Source of the DNA: Bryobacterales bacterium | GTDB lineage: Bacteria > Acidobacteriota > Terriglobia > Bryobacterales > Bryobacteraceae | Assembly (NCBI GenBank): GCA_016789785.1 | Contig: JAEUQE010000010.1 | Location: 17,424 to 79,253 of the forward strand | Direction: 5' to 3' | DNA length: 61,830 bases | Shown: positions 45,129 through 54,200 of the stretch, one piece after another | How positions within the stretch are numbered: position 1 is the stretch's first letter | How the letters are laid out: every line of letters begins with the position of its first letter | Translations under genes and position numbers: made by a program | The notes under the pieces: generated by a model | The model's database searches: none | What the model saw: only the letters and a program-made list of their open reading frames with translations | What the model was told of the DNA's origin: nothing

Positions 45129-46532
45129 ATGCCGACTCGACGCGATTTCTTTTCCCGCATCTCCGATGGCCTGATGGGCACCGCGCTCGCCTCGCTGCTG
45201 GCCGAAGATCTGCTGGCCCAACCGCGGCTGTACGACCTCACACCGAAGAAGCCCCATCACGCACCCAAGGCGAAGGCCATCATCCAGCTTTTTCAGAACG
45301 GCGGCCCCAGCCAGGTGGATCTGTTCGACTACAAGCCGGCGCTCGAGAAACATGCCGGTCAGGCGCCGGGCCGCGATCTCGCCTCGGAGGTGCGCGCGGT
45401 TCGGGAAACCGGCGGACTCATGCCCTCGCGCTACAAGTTCAGCCGGCACGGGCAATCGGGTGTGGAGATTTCGGAAGCTCTGCCGCATCTCAGCAAGGTG
45501 GCCGATGAGATCACGGTGATCCGCTCCATGCATACGACGCACCTGGCGCATGAAGCGGCGCTGTTTCTCATGCACGGCGGCCGCATCCTGCCCACTCGCC
45601 CGTCGCTTGGGTCGTGGATCACCTATGGGCTGGGTTCAGAAAACCAGAGCCTGCCGGCGTATGTGGTGCTGGATGATCCCAAGGGTCCGCCGATCAATTA
45701 CATTCAGAACTGGCAATCCGGCTGGCTGCCGGCTGTCTATCAGGGGACACGCGTGCGGTCCGAAGGTTCGCCGATTCTGAACCTGCACGCCAAGGCCGAA
45801 GATCCGGCGGGCATTGTGGATCTCAGCCGCAGCCTGCTGCACCGCATGGATGCCTCGCATCGCGACCGTCATCCCGGCAACGTGGAGTTACAGGCCCGCA
45901 TCGCCAACTACGAGTTAGCCGCGCGCATGCAGATGGAAGCGACCGATGCGCTCGACCTGAGCAAGGAGAGCGAGTCCACCAAGGAAGCTTATGGGATGAA
46001 TGACGAGCGCACGGCATCGTACGGGAAACGCTGCCTGATGGCCCGGCGTCTGGTGGAGCGCGGCGTCCGTCTGATTCAGATCTACATTGAGGGACAGATC
46101 TGGGATAACCACAACAAGATCTGGGAAGGTCTGGAGTACGCTTGCGGCAAGACGGACCGCCCCGCCGCCGCACTGGTTCGCGACCTGAAGGAGCGCGGCT
46201 TGCTCGACTCGACCTTGGTGGTGTGGGGCGGCGAGTTCGGGCGCTTGCCGATTGCGCAAGCGCCGGGCGCCGAAGCCGGCCGCGACCATGGTCCCTCCGG
46301 CTTCAGCATCTGGATGGCTGGCGGCGGAGTAAAGCGCGGCTACACCTACGGCGCCACGGACGAAATCGGCTATCGCGCCGCAGAAGGCAAGGTCAGCGTG
46401 CATGACTTCCACGCGACCGTGCTGCACCTGCTTGGCATGAATCACCGCGATCTCACGTTTCAGCGCGATGGCCGTCATGAGCGCATCACGGACGAGTTTC
46501 CGGCACGGGTGGTGAACGAGATTCTCGCATAG
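45129..46532 (+). CDS. Tat-exported DUF1501 protein
   Basis: A 467-aa partner of the preceding cytochrome, nine bases downstream. PTRRDFFSRISDG is a Tat signal. The body has AKAIIQLFQNGGPSQVDLFDYKP, ADEITVIRSMHTTHLAHEAAL, the SLGSWITYGLGSENQSLPAYVV core, and near the end LVVWGGEFGRLPIAQ and GRDHGPSGFSIWMAGGGVKRG. This alkaline-phosphatase/sulfatase-like fold keeps metal-binding Asp/His positions but not the sulfatase cysteine. Function is unknown; it is tied genetically to DUF1553 proteins. Confidence 0.9.
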   Translation: MPTRRDFFSRISDGLMGTALASLLAEDLLAQPRLYDLTPKKPHHAPKAKAIIQLFQNGGPSQVDLFDYKPALEKHAGQAPGRDLASEVRAVRETGGLMPSRYKFSRHGQSGVEISEALPHLSKVADEITVIRSMHTTHLAHEAALFLMHGGRILPTRPSLGSWITYGLGSENQSLPAYVVLDDPKGPPINYIQNWQSGWLPAVYQGTRVRSEGSPILNLHAKAEDPAGIVDLSRSLLHRMDASHRDRHPGNVELQARIANYELAARMQMEATDALDLSKESESTKEAYGMNDERTASYGKRCLMARRLVERGVRLIQIYIEGQIWDNHNKIWEGLEYACGKTDRPAAALVRDLKERGLLDSTLVVWGGEFGRLPIAQAPGAEAGRDHGPSGFSIWMAGGGVKRGYTYGATDEIGYRAAEGKVSVHDFHATVLHLLGMNHRDLTFQRDGRHERITDEFPARVVNEILA

Positions 46533-46590
46533 GTCGAATTTCTTGCGGAACGGGGCCGCGACATTTTCCGCCAAGAATGTTTCAAGCGAG

Positions 46591-46603
46591 CGCGAGGCTC
46601 GCG
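46591..46603 (+). terminator. Short hairpin between convergent genes
   Basis: CGCGAGGCTCGCG, six-base arms around one central G, lies about 60 bases after the DUF1501 stop and 35 before the end of the convergent oxidoreductase. There is no U tract. The loop is too small as drawn, so a shorter stem is more realistic. Confidence 0.35.
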
Positions 46604-46637
46604 TGCCAACGCCACCCTTCGCGACCGCGTCCGAGGC

Positions 46638-47666
46638 TCACGGCAGAGGCAGGCTGACCGGCCGGCCTTCGAGCCGCGACATCTCGCTCGCGATGCAGAT
46701 CTCGTGAGTCTTTACGGCATCAGCCACGTTGCAGTGCGACTCGGTGCCGCTCAACACGCACTCCACGAAATGGTTGATCTGCGGCACGAAGGGATGATGC
46801 GTCACTGAGCCGCTATCAGGCAGAATCGTGGGGATCGCCGCCCAGCCTGTCTGCCCGGGCCAGCGCTTCGTGAACAGACGATTGTCGCGAATGGTGCCGC
46901 GGTTGCCCATCAGCACGATGGGGAACGTGTAGGGCGCGACATACTCGATTGACGTAGCCACCTTGCCCATCGTGCCATCGGCGAACTTCACGAGCGTGAC
47001 GCTGTTGGGCTCGTACTCGTAGCCGAGCGGGTTGCCCGCGCTCGTATTCGCGTAGCCAAAGACCTCCACGGCTTCCTTCCCGATGAACCAGCGCAAGCCG
47101 TCCACCGCATGGCAGCCGGCCGTCAGCAGCGCAGTGCCGCCGAACGCGCGCTTGCTCACCCACGGGTACAGGCCGAAGTCCTTCGTGATGCCGTGGAGGT
47201 AGTCCACCTCGCCATAGAAGACGTCGCCGATGTCGCCACCGGCAAGGATCGCGCGAATCGTTTCGAACAGCGGGTTCCAGCGAAGCACGAAGCTCACCAC
47301 GCTGCGCACGCCCGCATCGCGAATCGCCGCATCCAGTTTGCGCAGACCTTCGAGTTCGAGCGCCACCGGCTTCTCCACAATCACGTGCCGTCCACTCTGC
47401 GCGCAGGCGATGCCCTGCTCCACGTGCAGATGATGCGGCGTGCAGATAGAGGCCATGTGGATCTCGTCGTTGCGCAGCAACTCATCCAACTCCGTGTACG
47501 CTCTGCAATTCGTGAGGCCGAACGCGCGGGCTTTGGCTTCGGCGCGGTTGCGGTCGCGGCTCAGGATGGCGCGCACCTCGGTGTGCGGGTTCTGCTGATA
47601 GGCGCGGATGTGCTCTCCGGACACGTCGCCGGTGCCGAGGATGGCGGCGCCAATTCTCTTGCTCAT
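46638..47666 (-). CDS. Gfo/Idh/MocA-family oxidoreductase (cytoplasmic)
   Basis: A 342-aa NAD(P)-dependent enzyme without a signal peptide. Rossmann motif IGAAILGTGDVSGEHIRAY lies at the N-terminus. HMASICTPHHLHVEQGIACAQSGRHVIVEKPVALE carries the catalytic EKP. The C-terminal sheet domain has ALLTAGCHAVDGLRWFIG with the usual His. Its ATG overlaps the stop of the chimeric gene upstream (ATGA, 47663-47666). It is the last gene of the minus-strand operon with the PmoA-like protein. Oxidation of a sugar or inositol-like substrate is likely but not assignable. Confidence 0.92.
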   Translation of the reverse strand: MSKRIGAAILGTGDVSGEHIRAYQQNPHTEVRAILSRDRNRAEAKARAFGLTNCRAYTELDELLRNDEIHMASICTPHHLHVEQGIACAQSGRHVIVEKPVALELEGLRKLDAAIRDAGVRSVVSFVLRWNPLFETIRAILAGGDIGDVFYGEVDYLHGITKDFGLYPWVSKRAFGGTALLTAGCHAVDGLRWFIGKEAVEVFGYANTSAGNPLGYEYEPNSVTLVKFADGTMGKVATSIEYVAPYTFPIVLMGNRGTIRDNRLFTKRWPGQTGWAAIPTILPDSGSVTHHPFVPQINHFVECVLSGTESHCNVADAVKTHEICIASEMSRLEGRPVSLPLP

Positions 47667-48160
47667 CGGCTCTCCTTCCAGGAACGGAACTTGCGATCGA
47701 ACAACTCCTTGCGAGGCTCCCCGGCGAAGGCGAGAACGCCCCAGCGGAAACGAATCGACTGGCCGGCGGCGAGATCGAACGGCTGGTAGAACGTCGGGGC
47801 CGCGCTCATGTAGCCGAAGGCTTTGTTCATGACGAAGAACGGGTTCGGATGGCGCTGGTTGCCGGGATGATCAAAGAACGCCACGCCCGCGCCCGCGCGG
47901 AGGATGGCGGCGCCAAATCTCTTGCTCATCGGCTCTCCTTCCAGGAACGGAACTTGCGATCGAACAACTCCTTGCGAGGCTCGCCGGCGAAGGCGAGAAC
48001 GCCCCAGCGGAAACGGATCGACTGGCCAGCGGCGAGATCGAACGGCTTGTAGAACGTCGGCGCCGCGCTCATGTAGCCGAAGGCTTTGTTCATGACGAAG
48101 AACGGGTTCGGATGACGCTGGTTGCTGGGATGATCAAAGAACGCCACGCCCGCGCCCGCG
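47637..48160. repeat. 263-bp-period imperfect tandem duplication
   Basis: Bases 47637-47897 and 47900-48160 are about 97 percent identical; I count eight mismatches by eye. The unit covers the 3' end of the PmoA-like gene and the first ten codons of the oxidoreductase gene, including the ATGA junction, so the junction occurs twice at 263-base spacing. The protein-level changes I noted are Gln/Lys and Gly/Ser in the PmoA-like part and Phe/Ile in the oxidoreductase leader. Confidence 0.92.
47663..47929 (-). CDS. Chimeric 88-aa protein made by tandem duplication
   Basis: Residues 1-11 (MSKRFGAAILR) derive from the start of the Gfo/Idh oxidoreductase. Residues 12-88 (GAGVAFFDHPGNQRHPNPFF... to the end) repeat the C-terminus of the PmoA-like protein. 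Start and stop both overlap neighbours as ATGA, so translation coupling through the operon is preserved. It lacks both parents' active domains and is probably a by-product, yet the frame is intact after several substitutions. Confidence 0.75.
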   Translation of the reverse strand: MSKRFGAAILRAGAGVAFFDHPGNQRHPNPFFVMNKAFGYMSAAPTFYQPFDLAAGQSIRFRWGVLAFAGEPRKELFDRKFRSWKESR

Positions 48161-48792
48161 CCGTGATAGGCGCACCACGTAGCGGCCTCGCCGTTGGCCT
48201 TCTCAATGGTTGTGGTGCCGTTCGAATTCAGCACGCCGCCGCCGTCCATCTCAGGGGTGACGCGGATGCCGAGTCCGTTGTAGGGGTGTGAACCGGCCGC
48301 CAGTTTGACGGGCCCGGCGGCGGTCACCTCCGTGATCCAGTCGAGCCACAGGCCATCGGGAGAAGGCAGCGGCACACGCACGGTGCGGCGTTCGGTCAAC
48401 AGCAGTTTGCCCTCGGCGATCCAATGATTGACGGCTACGATTTCGGCATCAGGCCGCTCGCGCAAACGTTCGAACTTCTGATGCACGATCTGGCCGTGCC
48501 GAGCCGGATTGACCTCGCCCCAAAAATCGATGCCGTTCACTTCCGACCATGCGACCATGAGGCCGCGGTGATGCACGTGATCGTGCGGGCCATCGAGAGT
48601 GACGGGCTTGCCTCCCGGCAGGCACAGCGGATGGACATAGCTCTTCGGACGGGCGGTGCTGTAACGGTATTCGAGCAGCGTGGCGCCGCCGGAAGTGACA
48701 GCGATCTTTTCGCCTTTGGTGTCGGCAATGCGCAGGGGGCCTCCGGTAGCGGCCAAGCCTGCCATCGCGAGGAAGTCTCTTCTGGTTGGCAT
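47926..48792 (-). CDS. Tat-exported PmoA-like (DUF6807) protein
   Basis: ATG 48792 gives Tat signal MPTRRDFLAMAGLAATGGP; upstream in-frame codons add a leader with no homology. The 288-aa body has SYVHPLCLPGGKPVTLDGPHDHVHHRGLMVAWSEVNGIDFWGE, split over conserved patches with three His in HDHVHH, then AAGSHPYNGLGIRVTPEM and VAFFDHPSNQRHPNPFF. Databases often call this family methane oxygenase PmoA, but it is unrelated to the real PmoA membrane subunit and its function is unknown. It is operonic with a Gfo/Idh enzyme and divergent from a second one, so sugar breakdown is likely. Confidence 0.85.
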   Translation of the reverse strand: MPTRRDFLAMAGLAATGGPLRIADTKGEKIAVTSGGATLLEYRYSTARPKSYVHPLCLPGGKPVTLDGPHDHVHHRGLMVAWSEVNGIDFWGEVNPARHGQIVHQKFERLRERPDAEIVAVNHWIAEGKLLLTERRTVRVPLPSPDGLWLDWITEVTAAGPVKLAAGSHPYNGLGIRVTPEMDGGGVLNSNGTTTIEKANGEAATWCAYHGAGAGVAFFDHPSNQRHPNPFFVMNKAFGYMSAAPTFYKPFDLAAGQSIRFRWGVLAFAGEPRKELFDRKFRSWKESR

Positions 48793-48888
48793 GAGGGATC
48801 GGCTCCGGATGACCGCGCCGGAAATCACCGACCCGGAGATCAACGGCGCGGGCATCAACGCCATCATACGCGGAATCCCGCATCGCAG

Positions 48889-48894
48889 TATAAT
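48889..48894 (+). promoter_or_regulatory. TATAAT -10 box before the UroD-like gene
   Basis: A consensus -10 lies 17 bases before TTG 48912. Transcription would start near 48901, so the mRNA leader is about 11 bases and begins with the Shine-Dalgarno itself (GGGAGG). No matching -35 is seen. Confidence 0.45.
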
Positions 48895-48911
48895 TCACGC
48901 GGGAGGCGGAG

Positions 48912-49943
48912 TTGAACGGGCATCAAAGGATCGCCGCTGCGCTTCGGGGCGAGCGGCCGGATCGAGTTCCGGTGATGCTGCACAACTTCATGATGGCGGC
49001 GCGCGAGGCCGGCATCAGCATGCGCGAATACCGCTCCGATGCCCGGGCCATCGCACGTTGCTTCATTGAATCCGTAGAGCGCTATGGCTACGACGGAATT
49101 GTGCTCGACATCGACACTGCCACGCTGGCCGGCGCCCTGGGCGTGCCGGTGGAGTATCCCGAAGACACGCCAGCCCGTTGTGTGGCGGGCAAACTGAACA
49201 GTCTGGAAGAAGTGGCCGATCTTCCTCCGCCGCGGATTGAGGAACACCCGGGAGTGCAAGTTTGGCTGGAAGCAGCGCGGCTGCTGAAGGACCACTTTGG
49301 CGATGAGGTGTACTTGCGCGGTAATTGCGATCAGGCGCCTTACTCGCTTGCGGCGCTGATGCGTACACCCGAGAGCTGGATGATGGATCTGATGGACCCG
49401 GAGTGTCACGAGGCCGCACATAGGCTTTTGGAATACTCGACGGAAGCCACGCTGAGTTTTGTGCGCCTGATGGCCGGGACGGGCGTGCACATGGTCTCGA
49501 ACGGCGACAGTTGGGCGGGGTCGGACCTGGTGTCGCCCCGGCTGTATCGCGACTTCGCGTTGCCGTACGAACGGCGGATTGTGGCGGCTGCCCACGAACT
49601 GGGTCTGCCTTACTTGCTGCACATCTGCGGCAAGACCGATCGCATTCTCGACGGGATGGTTTCGACTGGCGCCGACGGTCTGGAACTGGACTACAAGACC
49701 GATCCGCAGCGGGCGCAGGCGGCGCTCGACGGACGCGCGGCCTTCGCCGGCAATCTCGACCCGAGTGGCGTGCTCGCCGCTGGTACCCCATCGATGGTCG
49801 CGGAGAAGACCAGAGATTTGTTGTGCGTGTTCGCGGGCACGCCGCGGTTCATTCTGAACGCGGGCTGTGCCATCCCTTCCACCACGCCGCCGGAGAACAT
49901 CCATGCGATGATCGCGGCGGCGCGGGAAGTTACTGAGGAGTAA
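48912..49943 (+). CDS. Uroporphyrinogen-decarboxylase-fold protein, methyltransferase type
   Basis: This 343-aa cytoplasmic TIM-barrel protein starts at TTG 48912 after GGGAGGCGGA. It resembles MtaA/CmuA-like corrinoid methyltransferases rather than HemE: zinc-ligand motifs HICGKT and NAGCAIPSTTPPENI are present, as is GTGVHMVSNGDSWAGSDLVSPRLYRDFALPYERRI, while the HemE N-terminal Arg motif is lacking. It could demethylate a methoxylated substrate. No corrinoid protein is nearby, so the acceptor is unknown. It is four bases upstream of a Gfo/Idh gene in a probable operon ending with receptor 5. Confidence 0.85.
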   Translation: MNGHQRIAAALRGERPDRVPVMLHNFMMAAREAGISMREYRSDARAIARCFIESVERYGYDGIVLDIDTATLAGALGVPVEYPEDTPARCVAGKLNSLEEVADLPPPRIEEHPGVQVWLEAARLLKDHFGDEVYLRGNCDQAPYSLAALMRTPESWMMDLMDPECHEAAHRLLEYSTEATLSFVRLMAGTGVHMVSNGDSWAGSDLVSPRLYRDFALPYERRIVAAAHELGLPYLLHICGKTDRILDGMVSTGADGLELDYKTDPQRAQAALDGRAAFAGNLDPSGVLAAGTPSMVAEKTRDLLCVFAGTPRFILNAGCAIPSTTPPENIHAMIAAAREVTEE

Positions 49944-49947
49944 TTCC

Positions 49948-51258
49948 ATGGAATCATCCGATCTTACTCGCCGCCAGGTATTGCAGGCGGCTACCGTGGT
50001 GCCGGCCGCCGCGCTCGGACGCGGTGGTGCGACGCCGCCGAGCGACCGCATCAACCTCGGGATCATCGGTGTCAACGGGATGGGGCGATCCAATCTCGCC
50101 AACTGCGCCAAGTATCCCGATGTCGTGGTGACGGCCATCTGCGATGTATCGCAAGAACGCCGCGAGGCCGCTTTGAAGCTCCACCAGGGCACAGCCACCG
50201 GACACACCGACTACCGTGAACTGCTGGCGCGCCGCGATGTCGACGCCGTGATCATCGCGTCGCCACCGCACTGGCATACGCTGATGGCGATTGATGCGGT
50301 GAAGGCCGGCAAGGACATTTACCTTCAGAAGCCGATGACCCTGTACCCGGAGGAGACTCTGGCGGTGCGCAACGCGGTGAACCGGCACAAGCGGATCAGC
50401 CAGATCGGCACGCAGATCCACGCCGGGTCGAATTACCGGCGCGTGGTGGAATGGATCCGGTCGGGGAGGCTGGGACCGGTGAGCGTGGTCCGGACATTCA
50501 ACGTCATGAACCAGGGCGCAAACGGCATCGGGCGCGCGCCCAAGCAGGATCCCCCTCCAGGTGTGGACTGGGACATGTGGCTCGGCCCGGGTCCGGCGCG
50601 ATCCTTCAACGCGCTTCTCTACGCCGGCAGTTACGAACATGGTTCGTTCTGGGACTACTCCCGAGGCTGGACTCCCGGCATGGCGCCGCACATCATCGAC
50701 CTGCCGATTTGGGCGCTGGAGTTGGGTGTGCCAACGGTGACGCAGTGCACCGGCGGGCGTTATGTGATTCGTGATGATGGCGATGCGCCCGACACCCAGG
50801 AGATTGTCTGGCAGTACCCGAATCTTACTCTGACCTGGATGATGAATTGCGCCAATAGCTTCGCGTTCGACTTCGGCCGCGGTAAGCCGGCACGGCGCCT
50901 TGGTATTTATTTTCACGCCCTGAACGGGACTTTGTTTACGGATTACAGTAAGCACGAGATTGTGCCGGAGGGCGAGTTGTTGAACGACGCGACGCCGCCT
51001 CCGCAGTCGATTCCGCCCTCGCCGGGGCACGAGCGGGAGTGGCTCGATTCGGTGAAGTCGCGGAAGGAGCCCAGTTGCGGCGTCAATTATCACTACCGGG
51101 TGGACCTTGCGATTACGCTGGCGAACCTGTCGTATCAACTGGGGCGCTCGCTGCGTTGCGATCCGAATACCGGAAAGATTGTGGGCGACAAACAGGCGGC
51201 GAAGCTCGCGCGGCCGCAGTACCGGCGCCCGTGGAAGTTTCCGGCTGAGTATGTGTAA
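49948..51258 (+). CDS. Tat-exported Gfo/Idh/MocA-family oxidoreductase
   Basis: A 436-aa enzyme with Tat signal ESSDLTRRQVLQAATVVPAAALG, Rossmann motif INLGIIGVNGMGRSNLANCA and VDAVIIASPPHWHTLMAIDAVKAGKDIYLQKPM. The usual EKP is QKP here, keeping the lysine. WDYSRGWTPGMAPHIIDLPIWAL gives the C-terminal His/Asp. Its long C-terminus (PQYRRPWKFPAEYV) is typical of Planctomycetes-type exported members. It sits between the UroD-like gene and receptor 5 with short gaps, so it probably acts in the periplasm on the substrate brought in by the receptor. Confidence 0.9.
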   Translation: MESSDLTRRQVLQAATVVPAAALGRGGATPPSDRINLGIIGVNGMGRSNLANCAKYPDVVVTAICDVSQERREAALKLHQGTATGHTDYRELLARRDVDAVIIASPPHWHTLMAIDAVKAGKDIYLQKPMTLYPEETLAVRNAVNRHKRISQIGTQIHAGSNYRRVVEWIRSGRLGPVSVVRTFNVMNQGANGIGRAPKQDPPPGVDWDMWLGPGPARSFNALLYAGSYEHGSFWDYSRGWTPGMAPHIIDLPIWALELGVPTVTQCTGGRYVIRDDGDAPDTQEIVWQYPNLTLTWMMNCANSFAFDFGRGKPARRLGIYFHALNGTLFTDYSKHEIVPEGELLNDATPPPQSIPPSPGHEREWLDSVKSRKEPSCGVNYHYRVDLAITLANLSYQLGRSLRCDPNTGKIVGDKQAAKLARPQYRRPWKFPAEYV

Positions 51259-51297
51259 GTGAATCTGTGTAACATCAGTTCGACAACGGAGGGTGCA

Positions 51298-54200
51298 ATG
51301 ATTCGTATCATCCTGCTGGCAGCACTTAGTCTCGCGGCCGCGTGGGCGCAGACTTCCCAAGGGCGCATCACAGGCCGGGTGGTGGACGCATCGGGCGCGG
51401 TGATTCCGAAGGCGGAAGTCATTGCGCGCAATGAATCCACGGGGGTTCCGACACGCGTGGTCAGCAATGAGGCGGGCGTGTATGTGCTCCCGTTTCTGAC
51501 GCCCGCAAGTTACAGCCTGACGGCGTCGGCGACGGGCTTCAAGAGGTACGAACGCAAGGGCATCGATCTTGGCACGGCCGATGTGCTGGAGATCGACCTG
51601 CATTTGGAGGTCGGCAACCTCGCGGAGACGGTGGAGGTTTCGGCCGAGGCGCCGCTGATTGAAAGCGCTTCGTCGACGGTGGGCCAGTTCATTGAGAGCA
51701 AGACCGTGGCGGAGATGCCGCTGGCGGGACGGCGGGCGCTGGAACTGGTGCGTTTGTCGGGTAACGTTGTGTTTGTCGACTACGCGAACAACTCGAAACC
51801 CCGCTTCAGCGTCGCCGGCGGACGGTCGTACCAGAGCGGCTACATGCTGGATGGCGGAAACATCCAGAATCTGCGGATTGCGTCGGCACAGGTGGACATC
51901 GATCCTCCGGTGGAAGTGATTCAGGAGTTCAAGCTGTTGTCGAACGGCTATTCGGCGGAGTATGGCGGCTCGGCGAGCGGGCTGCTGGTGAGCACAACGA
52001 AGTCGGGCACCAACAGTTTCCACGGGAGCCTTTTTGAGTTTTTCCGGAATGAAAAGATGGACGCTGCGAACTTCTTCGCGCCGACGCGGGGCACGGAAAA
52101 AGTGAAAGCGCCGCTGCGGTACAACCTGTTCGGCGGCACGCTGGGCGGTCCGATCATCAAGAACCGGACGCATTTCTTTGCGGGTTACGAAGGGACGAGG
52201 CGCTCGGATGGGGAGTCGCAGATTCTCACGGTGCCGACGCCGGAGCAACGGGGCGGGAACTTTTCGCAGACCTTCAACACGGCGGGCCGGCTGATTCCGA
52301 TTCACGATCCGGAAGCGGCGGGGCGGGCGCCGTTCCCAGGGAATGTGATTCCTGCGTCGCGGCTGGATCCGGTGGCGCTGAAACTGCTGCCGTACTTCGC
52401 GAGTCCGAACCGTCCCGCGACCAACGTGGCAGGGGCGCAGAACTTCAATGGGAACCGCGCGCAGGTGTTCACGCGCGACAACATCACGGCGCGTACCGAT
52501 CACGCATTCAATGACAGGAACCGCTTCTATTTCCGCTTCGTGTACAACAATGATCCCTACTACTGGACGAGCGTGTTGCCGAACCCGATCGCCGATACCA
52601 CCAACCCGTTCGGGCCGATCACGCGGTGGCAGACCAGTTACCTCGCGGCCGATACACATACCTGGACGCCGAACCTGATCATGGATACGCGCTACAGCTT
52701 TTCGAATCGCAAGTTCATCGCCAACAGCGCGGGGTTCGGCAGCAAGGTGATTGAGGAGATCGGACTGAGGAACGTCCCGGTGGGCGCGTTCCCGGCGCTG
52801 AACATCACCGGCATCAGCGGCATCGGCAACTCGTCGTTCCGCGAGCAGGCGCCCATCCGGCAGCACCAGATCATCAACAACTGGACCTGGGTAAAGGGGA
52901 AGCATTTTGTCAAATTCGGCGGCGAAGCACGGAAGAGCATCAATAAGGATGTGAATCGTCCGATTATTTCGGGGCAATACAACTTTGTGCCGAACGCGAC
53001 GGGGCTGGCGGGCAACGCGCAGACGGGCTACGGTTTGGCGAGCTTTCTGCTCGGCTACGTGAACCAGTTTCAATTCCGCGAGACCGACGTGCTGGACCGG
53101 TACAACTACTATCTGGCGACGTTTGTGCAGGACGACTGGAAGGTGACGCGGGACCTGACGTTGAACATTGGCCTGCGCTGGGAGATCGATACGCCGTTGA
53201 TGGACAAGAACAATCGGATGAACAGCTTCGATTTGTTCCAGATGAACCCCGTTTCGGGCACTCCGGGCGTGGTGAAGTTTCTCGGTGTGAACGGCTGGCG
53301 GACGTCGGCCTACGACACGGACTGGAACAACTTCGGGCCGCGATTCGGCTTTGCGTGGAAGCCGAAGGGCAGCGAGTCGATGGTGGTGCGTGGCGGCTAC
53401 GGGATCTTCTTCGGCGGCCCGGATATCGGCGTGAACGGACAGTCGCTGGGCTTCGAACGGTCGGCGAGCCAGGTGTCGCCGGACAACGGCGTGACGCCGG
53501 TTTTCGTACTGAGGAACGGCCCGGCGAACGTGAGCTTGAGCGGCCAGCCTCTGGACGACCGGTTCGGGGCGGTGCGCGTGGGGCAGGCGATCAATACCAA
53601 TGTCGACTACTTCAATCCGAATCGCGCCACGACTTACGCGCAGCAATTCAATCTGGGTGTGCAGCGGCAGTTCTGGAAGGACCTGGTGCTGGAGGTGTCC
53701 TATGTCGCGAACCTGAGCCGGAAGATTCCGGGTTCGGCGATTCAGCTCAACCAGGTGCGGCCCGAATTGATGGCGGCAGGGAATGCCCAGGTGCGGCGGC
53801 CGTTTCCGCAGTTTGGCAACGTGTCGTCGTCGTCCGAGCCGGTGGGGATGAGTAACTACCATTCGGGCATGGTCCGGGCGGAGAAGCGATTCAAGAACGG
53901 GCTGAGCTTTCTGGGTTCCTATACGTTCGCCCGCACGATTGGCAATGCGACCAGCGCCGGCGGCGATCTGTTCGGCGATAACCAGATTTTCATGGACATT
54001 TATAACCGGGGGCTCGATAAAGGGCCGGACGCCTTGGACATTATTCACCGTTTTTCGTGGAGTTCGGTGTACGAGTTGCCGCTGAAGCCGCGGGGCCATT
54101 GGTATTCGCCGGTGGCTGGAGGGTGGACGGTTGGCTCGATCATCAACATGCAGAGCGGCGGACCGTTCACGGTGCTGACCCAGGTGAACAACACCAACAG

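Noticed and set aside
42927..45575. An 882-codon minus-strand open frame
   Set aside because: Antisense to the cytochrome/DUF1553 gene, with low-complexity Arg/Gly/His composition and no recognisable domain.
47926..48792. Particulate methane mono-oxygenase subunit PmoA
   Set aside because: The family name used in databases is misleading. This is a soluble Tat-exported protein without membrane helices or pmoB/C neighbours.
48864..50207. A 447-codon minus-strand open frame
   Set aside because: Antisense to the UroD-like gene and the start of the exported oxidoreductase; no family features.
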